Assembly (NCBI GenBank): GCA_045807745.1
Contig: JBJMGT010000011.1
Span: forward strand, 62,001-126,000
Length of the DNA: 64,000 nt
Direction: 5' to 3'
From: QHXQ01 sp045807745
Lineage (GTDB): Bacteria; Acidobacteriota; Blastocatellia; Pyrinomonadales; Pyrinomonadaceae
Shown here: one piece after another, positions 17,716 to 25,370 of the stretch
How positions within the stretch are numbered: position 1 is the stretch's first letter
Layout of the letters: each line of letters opens with the position of its first letter
Position numbers and translations under genes: made by a program
Notes under the pieces: generated by a model
Databases searched by the model: none
The model's input: only the letters and a program-made list of their open reading frames with translations
What the model was told of the DNA's origin: nothing

Positions 17716-18597
17716 TTATTTAGTGGCGGCTTGGTTCACTCGCTTGAGCTTGATGTCGAGCGCGCCGACATCTGCGTCCATGTGTGCGCGGACGGGAATG
17801 CGGCGGGCGTCATCCGTAAGCCAGAGCGACATGTTGCCGGTGCGCCCTTCGATCAGGCGCTCGTCGCCGAAGAGTTCGATGTCGAGCTGCAGGGTCTGCA
17901 CCTTGCCGAGCACGGTCTTCATCCGCTTGCGCTCAACCGTCTTGACCGGGACGCGAAAGACGCGGCCGGAGTCGCTCATCACCAGTTCGAATGATTGACC
18001 GGGCGTGAGCGGCTGCGTGCGCAGGTAGTAGATCGCTGAGAGGAAATCGTGCGCCGCGTTATCGAGCGGCTGCTTGACGACGCGCGGCTGGCTGGCGGGA
18101 TCGTTCGGGTTGCGCTCAGTCCAGATGATCTGGTTAGCGCTGCGGTCGAAGACGGTTTCGCTCTTGCGGACGCGTTGACCTTGTTCGTCCAGCTTGGTCG
18201 TGCGCTGGACGGTGAACGTCGTCGGCTCGACGACCGATTCCATGTTGAAATGAAAATCGATCCGGAAGAGTTTCCGAAACCAACCTTTGGCGCTGGCGTC
18301 GCCCGTGAAGATCAAATTCGTGACCGGCACATCATCATGGTCACCCGTTGGGGTCGGCGCAAGCGGCGCGTGTTGAGCGGTGAAACGAAACTCGGCGATC
18401 TTTATGCCGCGCAGCATGAGCTTGGAAAACTCGGCCTCGTAGATCAGTTCTTCCGTCGGCTCGAACGGCAACGGCGTCGGATGCGGCCCGACGGTGCGTT
18501 TATCATCGTGCGCCAGCGCCGTCGCCAGCGGCAACGCTAGTAGCGTAAGCATGGCCCACAATGTAAGCAGAAAAATTCGCCGCCGCATAGTCTTCAT
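17716..18597 (-). CDS. Exported DUF3108-domain protein
   Basis: A 293-residue protein with an N-terminal signal peptide (RRRIFLLTLWAMLTLLALPL ... ALAHD) and a DUF3108 domain (LIYEAEFSKLMLRGIKIAEF; LRTQPLTPGQSFELVMSDSG; LWLTDDARRIPVRAHMD). The family is periplasmic or outer-membrane-associated, of unknown function, and is often found in envelope gene groups. ATG 18597 overlaps the preceding stop as ATGA, so it is chosen over the frame start at 18633. It is coupled to the ICMT-like gene and follows the LPS heptose cluster, which suggests an envelope role. Confidence 0.82.
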   Translation of the reverse strand: MKTMRRRIFLLTLWAMLTLLALPLATALAHDDKRTVGPHPTPLPFEPTEELIYEAEFSKLMLRGIKIAEFRFTAQHAPLAPTPTGDHDDVPVTNLIFTGDASAKGWFRKLFRIDFHFNMESVVEPTTFTVQRTTKLDEQGQRVRKSETVFDRSANQIIWTERNPNDPASQPRVVKQPLDNAAHDFLSAIYYLRTQPLTPGQSFELVMSDSGRVFRVPVKTVERKRMKTVLGKVQTLQLDIELFGDERLIEGRTGNMSLWLTDDARRIPVRAHMDADVGALDIKLKRVNQAATK

Positions 18598-19130
18598 TTC
18601 AACAACCAAGCTTTGCACGCCAGCACGCCCCATGCGCAGAGCAACCCAAGCGCGGCGCGGTATTCGCGATAACGCAGATAAAGCGCGATATCAAACTTCG
18701 TCGCCGTCGCGCCCGTGCGATAAGGCGTCGGGCGCGGTAAAAAGAGCGGGACGGCGCGGGCGTAACGCGTGTATTCAGCGCCGAACAACTCTGCGAGCGT
18801 CTGCGATTCGACGCGCATCACGGGCAAATAGATGCCAAGAAACAGCGCCATGAAGAGACCACCCAGCAGCAGCCACCAATGCCCGGCCGCGATGGTGAAT
18901 CCAAGCCCCATGATAAAGCTGCCGAGATAGAGCGGGTTGCGCGTATGCGCGTAAGGCCCCGAGGTCGCCAGCCGATCATTCTTACGTATGTGTCCGGCCG
19001 ACCATGCGCGCAACAGCAGGCCGCCGAGCGCGATCACGCCGCCGACGATAAGCGTCAAAGGGCGCGGTCGGGCCAAAACTAGAAAGAGCGCCGCGCACAA
19101 AAAGCCGAGCGGCACGCGCCAACGCTGCAT
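18594..19130 (-). CDS. Isoprenylcysteine carboxyl methyltransferase / phospholipid methyltransferase family membrane protein
   Basis: A 178-residue integral membrane protein with four or five hydrophobic segments. The SAM-binding signature of the ICMT/PEMT family is visible: LATSGPYAHTRNPLYLGSFI, the ESQTLAELFGAEYTRYARAV segment, and a PLFLP end. The substrate is unknown; bacterial members methylate lipids or small molecules. ATG 19130 is the start since the longer frame up to 19439 overlaps waaC and reads as a shadow. It is 13 bases after waaC and is coupled to the DUF3108 gene. Confidence 0.8.
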   Translation of the reverse strand: MQRWRVPLGFLCAALFLVLARPRPLTLIVGGVIALGGLLLRAWSAGHIRKNDRLATSGPYAHTRNPLYLGSFIMGLGFTIAAGHWWLLLGGLFMALFLGIYLPVMRVESQTLAELFGAEYTRYARAVPLFLPRPTPYRTGATATKFDIALYLRYREYRAALGLLCAWGVLACKAWLLK

Positions 19131-19143
19131 CCACGTCCCGCCC

Positions 19144-20235
19144 CTACGCAAATGTGATCCTCTCCACGCTTGGGCTGGGCAGCACGCGCCCATCCGTCGC
19201 CCGGCGCAGGCGCTCGGTACACGCCGCCAGCACGCGCGCAACTTCGATGTCCATGCAGACCCATTGCGAGCACGAGCGTCGATGACAGTCCACGCGGCAG
19301 CCGATGTCTGTGCGCTCGACGCAGATGTCGGCGGCGCGCGGGCTGCCGTTGCGCCACCACTCAGTGGGGCCGAACAGACCGACGACGGGCGTTTCGGCCG
19401 CAACCGCAAGGTGCGTTGGCCCCGTGTCGCCACCGACATACAGCGCCGCGCGGCGGGCCAGCGCGTAGTAACCTTTCAACGAAACGCTAACGGCTTCCGC
19501 TGCACTCGTGCAACTTGCGCGCACAACGGTCTCGGCCAATCCGCGCTCGCCGGGGCCGTAAGTGACGAGCGAGCGCAAGCCGTGCTGCGTCCACAACTCA
19601 TCCGCGAGCGCGCCGAACCGTGCCGCGTCCCAGAGCTTTGTCGGCCAGCCGCCGCCGGGATTTAAAATTGCGACGCGCGCACCCGTGCGTTCGAGCACAG
19701 CCTCTGCCTCTCGCTCGTGCGCGTTTGTCACGGCGATGGGGAATTCAAACTCGGCCGCGGCGGTCGGCACATTGATGTCGAGCGCGGCGGCGGCGAGCAT
19801 CAGGTTCTTGCGTATGACGTGCGTGCGGGGCGGGATGTTAACTGTATCGGTCAAGAGAAAGCGGCTGGCGGGTTCGCGCAAGTGCGCGCGCGCAAAACCA
19901 AACCGGCGCGGTGCACCGGACAAGCGCGCGATTACAGCGGATTTCAGGAGGCCTTGAAAATCTAAGGAAAGGTCGAAGGCCGAGGCGCGTAGCCGTTGCA
20001 ACTGCTGACGCGGTGCCAGCAGCGTCTCCCCAGACATCGGCCAGCGCCTCAGCGCCTTCGTGTCGACTTCGATGAGACGATCAATCGCCGGGTTGTCCTT
20101 CAGAATTTCCGCCGCGCGTCGTTCTACGACCCAAGCGATCTCCGCCTCGGGCAGCGCCCGCCGCACCGCCGCCAGACTGGGCAGCGTGTGCACAATGTCG
20201 CCGATACTACCGAGTTTGACGAAGAGCAGACGCAT
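19144..20235 (-). CDS. waaC: Lipopolysaccharide heptosyltransferase (GT9, WaaC-like)
   Basis: A 363-residue GT9 enzyme adding L-glycero-D-manno-heptose to the LPS inner core. The N-terminal MRLLFVKLGSIGDIVHTLPS is the ADP-heptosyltransferase start, and the acceptor and donor loop GGDTGPTHLAVAAETPVVGL is present. The C-terminal GCRVDCHRRSCSQWVCMDIE is a cysteine-rich tail seen in many GT9 proteins. It is transcribed with the hldE genes, gmhB and waaF. The start ATG 20235 lies 3 bases from the arm of repeat E4 and has no Shine-Dalgarno. Assignment to heptosyltransferase I rather than another GT9 activity is moderate. Confidence 0.88.
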   Translation of the reverse strand: MRLLFVKLGSIGDIVHTLPSLAAVRRALPEAEIAWVVERRAAEILKDNPAIDRLIEVDTKALRRWPMSGETLLAPRQQLQRLRASAFDLSLDFQGLLKSAVIARLSGAPRRFGFARAHLREPASRFLLTDTVNIPPRTHVIRKNLMLAAAALDINVPTAAAEFEFPIAVTNAHEREAEAVLERTGARVAILNPGGGWPTKLWDAARFGALADELWTQHGLRSLVTYGPGERGLAETVVRASCTSAAEAVSVSLKGYYALARRAALYVGGDTGPTHLAVAAETPVVGLFGPTEWWRNGSPRAADICVERTDIGCRVDCHRRSCSQWVCMDIEVARVLAACTERLRRATDGRVLPSPSVERITFA

Positions 20236-20238
20236 TTA

Positions 20239-20329
20239 AAAAATAGTGACAAGTGGCGAGTGACAAGTGACGAGCGGCAGGCACAAACTTATTACTTGTC
20301 ACTCGTCACTCGCCACTCGTCACTTTTCT
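20239..20329. repeat. Inverted tandem-unit element E4 (7-bp GAGTGAC unit)
   Basis: The left arm consists of AGTGACA/AGTGGCG units (20243-20277) and the right arm of TGTCACT/CGTCACT units (20292-20329). The final six codons and stop of the adenylyltransferase (20306) lie in the right arm, and the left arm abuts the waaC start. Confidence 0.88.
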
Positions 20330-20827
20330 GTTCAGTTGCATGACCATCTGCGACGAGGAGTGGTCTTTGGGGTCGCCGACGATGGCGACGCGCCCGCCGT
20401 AGGCGCGCACGATCTCGCGTTCGGGCACGGTCTCTTCCATGTAGTCCGTGCCCTTGGCGTGGATGTCAGGGCGCAGCGCCTTGAGCAGTGCTTCGACGGT
20501 CGGTTCTGGAAAGACAGTGACGAAATCGACTGCACGGAGCGAGGCGATCACTTCCGCCCGCTCGCGTTCAGAGACGAAGGGGCGGCCCGGCCCCTTCAAA
20601 CGCCGCACCTGCTCGTCCGCGTTGACGCCGACGACCAACAGATCGCCCAGCGCCTTCGCCGCTTCCAGATAACGGACGTGCCCGACGTGCACGATGTCAA
20701 AGCAGCCGTTCGCCAGCACGATCCGCGCCCCGTGCCGGCGCGCAATCGCCACGCGCGCGATCAGACGGTTGCGATCAAGAATTCGCGCCGCCGCGTCCGC
20801 CTTCTGATGTTCATCGGCCTGATACAT
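20306..20827 (-). CDS. rfaE2: D-glycero-beta-D-manno-heptose 1-phosphate adenylyltransferase (HldE C-terminal domain as separate protein)
   Basis: It transfers AMP from ATP to heptose 1-phosphate, making ADP-D,D-heptose. The 173-residue nucleotidyltransferase has the HxGH motif in ANGCFDIVHVGHVRYLEAAK, the VGVNADEQVRRLKGPGRP loop and the C-terminal VPEREIVRAYGGRV. In E. coli this domain is fused to the kinase as HldE; here the two are separate genes. The last residues RKVTSGE are encoded within repeat E4. Start ATG 20827. Confidence 0.92.
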   Translation of the reverse strand: MYQADEHQKADAAARILDRNRLIARVAIARRHGARIVLANGCFDIVHVGHVRYLEAAKALGDLLVVGVNADEQVRRLKGPGRPFVSERERAEVIASLRAVDFVTVFPEPTVEALLKALRPDIHAKGTDYMEETVPEREIVRAYGGRVAIVGDPKDHSSSQMVMQLNRKVTSGE

Positions 20828-20851
20828 AACTCTCGGGCCAAACTTACCATA

Positions 20852-20940
20852 AAGAAACGATGAAGGATGAACGCTGAACGATGAATAAAGAACGAATTGT
20901 CTTCAGTTCATCGTTCATCCTTCATCCTTCATCGTTTCCT
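20852..20940. repeat. Inverted tandem-unit element E5 (7-bp GATGAAG/GATGAAC unit)
   Basis: The left arm AAACGATGAAGGATGAACGC (20855-20874 and beyond) continues with GATGAAT; the right arm runs CATCGTTCATCCTTCATCC and on to 20940. The stop and last four codons of the kinase gene (20922) are inside the right arm. The unit is close to that of E1 and the inner arms of E13. Confidence 0.88.
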
Positions 20941-21950
20941 TGTCCTGCTTCGAGCACAGAGGCCAGCAACTCATCGGGCGCGACTGTGGCCGTGCCGCGC
21001 TTCATGACGACGAGACCGCCGGCGTGATTGGCGAGGCGGGCGGCGTCCGCGAAACTAGCGCCAAGTGCGAGCGCGAGCGTATATGCGGCGATGACCGTAT
21101 CGCCCGCGCCGGTCACGTCCACCGCCTCGTGCCCGCCGATAACGTCCAGATGCAACGGCGCGCGCCCGCGTTCGACGAGTAGCATGCCAGCCGACCCGCG
21201 CGTGACGAGCAGTGCCTCGTAACCGAGTTGCGTGCACAACTCGGCCGCCGCATCGTCAAGCGTGGCTAGTTCGTCCAACCGCCGACCCAACACCTGCTCG
21301 ACTTCATCTTCGTTCGGCGTGCCCGACGTGAAGCCCGCGAATTCGAGCAGCCGGAAGCGCGAATCGACGAGCACCGGCACGGGCCGCGCGCGCACAATTT
21401 CATGCAAGGCCGCGATCATTTCAGCACACGCGACGCCATAGTTGTAATCAGAGATGATGACGGCGTCGGCTGTGGCGCAAGCCGCGCGCAGTTGCGCCAG
21501 GAGTTGCGCTCTTATCTCTGCGTCCGCGAGCGGTGCAGGCTCGTAATCGACGCGGACGATCTGCTGCCGGGTCGCGTGCGCGCGCCCGGCCAAGAAACGC
21601 ACTTTGGTCGTCGTCGGCTGCGTGGGCGTGCTGACGACGCCGCGACAGTCCACGCCAAGCGCGGTCAACTCGCCCAATAGCGCGCGTCCCGCTTCGTCCA
21701 TGCCGACGACGCCGACGAGCGCGGTCTGCGCGCCGAGCGCGGCCAGATTCGCGGCACAGTTGGCCGCGCCGCCCGGCACGGTCTCTGTGCGCTCGTGGCG
21801 CAGGATCATGACCGGCGCTTCGCGCGAGATGCGGCTGATCTCGCCGTACAAAAACTGATCGGCGAGCGCGTCACCCACCACCACCACGCGGCAACGTGCA
21901 AACCCGCGCACTAACTGGGCCAGCCGTTCTTGTAGCGGTGCTGAGTTCAT
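20922..21950 (-). CDS. rfaE1: D-glycero-beta-D-manno-heptose-7-phosphate kinase (HldE N-terminal domain as separate protein)
   Basis: A 342-residue PfkB/ribokinase-type enzyme that phosphorylates D-glycero-D-manno-heptose 7-phosphate at O1. Motifs are GGAANCAANLAALG, VVIISDYNYGV, the substrate strand SGTPNEDEVEQVLG, and the catalytic loop VDVTGAGDTVIAAYTLAL with the base Asp. The start overlaps the gmhB stop as ATGA. The C-terminal GNDEG is encoded by repeat E5. Confidence 0.93.
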   Translation of the reverse strand: MNSAPLQERLAQLVRGFARCRVVVVGDALADQFLYGEISRISREAPVMILRHERTETVPGGAANCAANLAALGAQTALVGVVGMDEAGRALLGELTALGVDCRGVVSTPTQPTTTKVRFLAGRAHATRQQIVRVDYEPAPLADAEIRAQLLAQLRAACATADAVIISDYNYGVACAEMIAALHEIVRARPVPVLVDSRFRLLEFAGFTSGTPNEDEVEQVLGRRLDELATLDDAAAELCTQLGYEALLVTRGSAGMLLVERGRAPLHLDVIGGHEAVDVTGAGDTVIAAYTLALALGASFADAARLANHAGGLVVMKRGTATVAPDELLASVLEAGQGNDEG

Positions 21951-22510
21951 TTGATGATCTCGCGCACGGCGGCGAGCAGATCGTCCGCGACCAGATCAGG
22001 TTGGGCGGGCCAGCCCGCGCGTTGATATTCCCACTCGCCGCGCCCGTAGCCGCTGAGGACGAAAGCCGAGCGCACACCTGCATTGCGCGCAAGCTCCACG
22101 TCGCCGTAACGGTCGCCGACCATCCAGCTCTGCGTTAGGTCGATCTCGAAGTCGCGCGCCGCACGTTGAATCAAACCCGGCTTCGGCTTGCGGCAATCGC
22201 AGTCGAGCCGGTAGGGCGGTGCGCCGACCGAGGGATGATGCGGGCAATAGTAGATCGCATCGAGTTGTGCGCCGCCGCGCGCAAGCTCTTGCCGCAAGAT
22301 GTCGTGAACGGATGTGATCATCTCTTCCGCGAAGTAGCCGCGTGCGACGCCTGCTTGATTGGTGACGAGGATGGCGTGCCAGCCGGCGTCATTGAGCAGT
22401 TTGACGGCTTCGGCCGCATACGGGAAGACGCGATAGCGCACGGGGTGATTGACGTAGCCGACCTCTTCGGAGATCGTCCCGTCGCGGTCGATGAAGACGG
22501 CGCGGCGCAT
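21947..22510 (-). CDS. gmhB: D-glycero-beta-D-manno-heptose 1,7-bisphosphate 7-phosphatase
   Basis: A HAD-family phosphatase of 187 residues acting between the heptose kinase and the adenylyltransferase. Visible are the DxD motif FIDRDGTISEEVGY, motif II VTNQAGVARGYF, a zinc-binding Cys/His loop (YYCPHHPS...CDCRKPKPG) and WMVGDRYGDVELARNAG. It overlaps both neighbours (TGATG with waaF, ATGA with the kinase), so the three form a translationally coupled operon. Confidence 0.95.
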   Translation of the reverse strand: MRRAVFIDRDGTISEEVGYVNHPVRYRVFPYAAEAVKLLNDAGWHAILVTNQAGVARGYFAEEMITSVHDILRQELARGGAQLDAIYYCPHHPSVGAPPYRLDCDCRKPKPGLIQRAARDFEIDLTQSWMVGDRYGDVELARNAGVRSAFVLSGYGRGEWEYQRAGWPAQPDLVADDLLAAVREIIK

Positions 22511-23607
22511 CAGCGCGCGGCCTCCAAATGCACAGGACAGACGGCACAGGCGAGCAAGGCTTGTGCGCGCTCGAAGACTACCGCCGGTGTGATCGCGGTC
22601 ATGCAGCGATGATCGATGGGGCAGTCGCGCAGCATGCAGGGCGCGCAGTCGGGCGGTTGGCGGATGATCTCGGCGGTGGGCGCGTAAGGTCTGGTCGTCA
22701 ACGGGTTGGTCGGGCCGAAGATGATGAGTGTCGGGCGCTCAAGCGCCGCCGCGATATGCGCGGGGCCGGTGTCGTTTGTGACGAGCAGATCGGCGAGACT
22801 CAAGATGGCGACCGTCTGCGCGAGGCTTGTCTGGCCGGTCAACACGACTGACTGTTGGCGCATCGCCGCGCGCACCTGCTCGGTGACATCCGCTTCGGCC
22901 TGCGAGCCGATGAGCAGAATGTCTGCGCCCGCGTCCGCGATCAGTTGATCGGCCAGCGCGGCATAGCTTTCAGTCGGCCAACGTTTCGCGCGGCTGTTGA
23001 TCGAGCCGGGGCAGAGCGCCACGAGGGGGCGATCAAAGCGGACACCATGCGCACGCAGCAGTTCACGCGCCGCCGCCTTGCGTTCATCGGAGACCGACAG
23101 AGCGAACTGTGGCTCTTGCATGGCGATGTCCTGCGTGCCGGTCAGAGCGTGTTCGAGCGCGGCGACGAGGTAGAGATAATAAAAAACTTCATGGCGTGTG
23201 CTGCGCCATTCGGGCGGCGGGAGGGGGTGCGTGAGCAAGGGCGCGCGCCGGTCGGTCGCGTAGCCGAAACGCAGGGGGATGCGGGCGGCAGCAGCTACGA
23301 GCGCTGGCCCCGCCGCGTTGGGGAAGAGCACGGCGAGGTCGAAACGGCGTGCGCGCCACGCGCCGACTTGTTGGAAGAAGCCGCGCAAGCCGCGCGCCCC
23401 ATCGTCGATGAGCAATAGGTCGTCGATGAAATCGGCGTCGGCGAAAATGCCTTCAGCCCACGGGCGTGTGGCGAGCGTGATGTGCGCGCGGGGCAACAGG
23501 CGGCGCACAGCCCGCAGCGCCGGCACGGTCATCACCGCATCGCCGACCCAGTTCGTGCCGCGCACGACAAGGCGCTCGATCTGTTCAGGTTTGAATTTGC
23601 GAGCCAT
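22510..23607 (-). CDS. waaF: Lipopolysaccharide heptosyltransferase II (GT9)
   Basis: A 365-residue GT9 enzyme adding the second heptose. The N-terminal LVVRGTNWVGDAVMTVPALR is characteristic of WaaF. Further motifs are VALCPGSINSRAKRWPTESY, TNDTGPAHIAAALERPTLII and FGPTNPLTTRP, with the cysteine-rich tail CAPCMLRDCPIDHRCM. ATG 23607 is chosen; the frame open to 23664 reads through repeat E6. The leader is a pyrimidine-rich arm of E6 without a Shine-Dalgarno. Confidence 0.92.
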   Translation of the reverse strand: MARKFKPEQIERLVVRGTNWVGDAVMTVPALRAVRRLLPRAHITLATRPWAEGIFADADFIDDLLLIDDGARGLRGFFQQVGAWRARRFDLAVLFPNAAGPALVAAAARIPLRFGYATDRRAPLLTHPLPPPEWRSTRHEVFYYLYLVAALEHALTGTQDIAMQEPQFALSVSDERKAAARELLRAHGVRFDRPLVALCPGSINSRAKRWPTESYAALADQLIADAGADILLIGSQAEADVTEQVRAAMRQQSVVLTGQTSLAQTVAILSLADLLVTNDTGPAHIAAALERPTLIIFGPTNPLTTRPYAPTAEIIRQPPDCAPCMLRDCPIDHRCMTAITPAVVFERAQALLACAVCPVHLEAAR

Positions 23608-23628
23608 GACAAAACGAAGAGAAATAAT

Positions 23629-23711
23629 CTCACGCAAAGGCGCAAAGACGCAAAGCAGGCGCAAAGGGCAGCATGCGACATCTTTGCATCTTCCTTGCGC
23701 CTTTGCGTGAT
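23629..23711. repeat. Inverted tandem-unit element E6 (8-bp CGCAAAGG unit)
   Basis: The left arm TCACGCAAAGGCGCAAAGAC and further units (23629-23667) is matched by the right arm CCTTGCGCCTTTGCGTGA (23693-23710). It lies between the waaF start (21 bases away) and the epimerase stop (12 bases away). Confidence 0.82.
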
Positions 23712-23723
23712 GCCTGTCTTAGA

Positions 23724-24614
23724 TCACAGCAGGTATTGCAGCCCGTCTGCGACACTGACCGTTGGCTGCCAGCTGAGTTCGCTGCGGATGAGTGAGAGAT
23801 CGGAGACATAGTTGAAGGGGACAGGTGCAGGCGCTTGCGTCGTCTCGTCAAGCTGCGGCACAAGCTCGATCGTGCGCCCGACCTGCTCGACCAGTTCGCG
23901 GAGCGAGAGCGCGTTACTGCTTCCGCCGCCGAGATTGTAGAGACCGCGCAGGCGGGTTGAATCGATGAAGGCGCGGCAGGCGCGCGCGAAATCGTCCACG
24001 TGTAAGAGATCGCGCACGGGCGCGCCGCCAGCCGGCAGGCGCAACGGCCGGCCACGTTTGACCGCTTCGACGTAGTGCGTGACAAAGCCCGGCTCGTTGC
24101 CTTCAGAGGGTCGCGCGTAAACGGTGGACAGACGAAAGATGCAGGCGCGTAGGCCGCGTGCGGCGGCGTAATAATCGACAAAGCGCTCGCCCAACAGTTT
24201 CGACCATTCGAGCGGCGACTGCCCGCAATAATCCGTCGAGCAACTTTCCGGCACTTCAGCGTAGCCGTCGGCATGTGCGCCGTAAACGTCTTTGGTGGAA
24301 GCGTAGATGAAGACCGCGCCGGGGCGCACGTGGCGCAGCAGATTCGCCGTCCCGTCGGCGTTTGTGCGGAAGGATAACTCGGCCGCGTCTGCGCGCTTGT
24401 CGAGATGCGCAGCCAAGTGGATCACAACGTCATAGTCGGCGAGCCGGGCCGCGTCCGCCTCGCTCAGGATATCGAAGCCTGCGCGCCGCGAGAAGTCGTC
24501 CGCTTGAAAGAAGCGGCGCACGTGCACGCCGAGATAACCGCTGCCGCCGGTGACGATTGTCTTCAATTGCTTGATCTCAAATTTGGGCGCTAATATAGTT
24601 GACTCACCAGCCAA
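23724..24614 (-). CDS. NAD-dependent epimerase/dehydratase-like protein with altered active site
   Basis: An extended-SDR protein of about 296 residues. The nucleotide-binding motif TIVTGGSGYLGVHVRRFF is near the N-terminus, with YASTKDVYG and RDLLHVDDFARAC typical of sugar-nucleotide epimerases. At the catalytic YxxxK position the sequence reads SPLEWSKLLGE, where the family normally has PYGASKLxGE, so the Tyr appears replaced by Leu while Lys stays. The start is uncertain: TTG 24614 is the longest frame, but TTG 24566 would begin MKTIVTGG. Position beside the heptose genes hints at a nucleotide-sugar role, but it is not a clear HldD. Confidence 0.7.
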   Translation of the reverse strand: MAGESTILAPKFEIKQLKTIVTGGSGYLGVHVRRFFQADDFSRRAGFDILSEADAARLADYDVVIHLAAHLDKRADAAELSFRTNADGTANLLRHVRPGAVFIYASTKDVYGAHADGYAEVPESCSTDYCGQSPLEWSKLLGERFVDYYAAARGLRACIFRLSTVYARPSEGNEPGFVTHYVEAVKRGRPLRLPAGGAPVRDLLHVDDFARACRAFIDSTRLRGLYNLGGGSSNALSLRELVEQVGRTIELVPQLDETTQAPAPVPFNYVSDLSLIRSELSWQPTVSVADGLQYLL

Positions 24615-24620
24615 GCCCGA

Positions 24621-25220
24621 TCAAATAACGAGCTTGTATTTTCTAAGTAATGCCCTGAGCTTGTCACCTTCCTCCAATACCTGTTGATATACCCAAGTGT
24701 AGTGATCCGTAGCCCAGAACTCCATCACCTGCCGGGCCTTTAACTCACCGAACAGCTCTCTATCAGCACGATATTCCAAAGTGTTAACCAGCAAGTGCAA
24801 ATAAGTGGAGTCTTCGCTGTCCGCGCCAGCGGGAAAGCCGACCGGCACTTTCGGGAACATGACTCTTAGCTCTTTGATCGCCTGCTCAGTTTGATTTTCG
24901 TGCTGTGTTAAGAACCAATGGATTTGTTCGTGAACAAAAGACGAGAGCAGTAGCTCGTCGTCTTTCAGATGTCGCGTGTGGAGTGTCAGCACTGGGTGGC
25001 TGTGTGGGATCGCATCCCGATCAATGACTATCTCATTGGTGAAGATAAATTTCGCGCAGTCGTACTGAGCCAGTAGTTTTTGCAGTTGGCTTTTTGTTTG
25101 TGCCTCCCTCGCATCATTCTGATGTTTCAGCGAAATCTTGAGTTGAGCTTGCGTCCCTTGCGCCGCCGCCGTCATGTGTAAGAGCAAGCCCAAAACTATG
25201 CAAGGAAAAATTCTACTCAT
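24621..25220 (-). CDS. Exported protein with HExxH motif, possible metallopeptidase
   Basis: A 199-residue protein with a signal peptide (MSRIFPCIVLGLLLHMTAAA). It contains SFVHEQIHWFLTQHENQ, a HExxH zinc-type motif at about residue 93, followed some 60 residues later by NTLEYRADRELF, which could supply a third Glu ligand. Start ATG 25220 has AAAGGAC in front. I do not recognise the family, and peptidase activity is inference from the motif alone. Composition is more AT-rich than the LPS genes. Confidence 0.65.
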   Translation of the reverse strand: MSRIFPCIVLGLLLHMTAAAQGTQAQLKISLKHQNDAREAQTKSQLQKLLAQYDCAKFIFTNEIVIDRDAIPHSHPVLTLHTRHLKDDELLLSSFVHEQIHWFLTQHENQTEQAIKELRVMFPKVPVGFPAGADSEDSTYLHLLVNTLEYRADRELFGELKARQVMEFWATDHYTWVYQQVLEEGDKLRALLRKYKLVI

Positions 25221-25345
25221 AAGTCCTTTGTCTTTCGGTTTCGTCTAGCCACCAAACCGGGAAGTATTTCTTCCGTGCTTTACTCTATAGTTGCTAGTTA
25301 CGATTCGTTGATAATTATTTTGGTGCGGCAGGTATGTTTATACCC

Positions 25346-25370
25346 AAATTTGAGATCTCAAATCTCAAAT
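25346..25370. repeat. Minimal inverted tandem-unit element E14 (7-bp TCTCAAA unit)
   Basis: ATTTGAGATCTCAAAT (25348-25363) is a perfect palindrome followed by a second CTCAAAT unit. It abuts the stop codon of the K+ channel gene (25371). It has the same placement and unit length as the larger elements but is much shorter; a GGTATGTTTATACC hairpin lies just before it. Confidence 0.5.
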
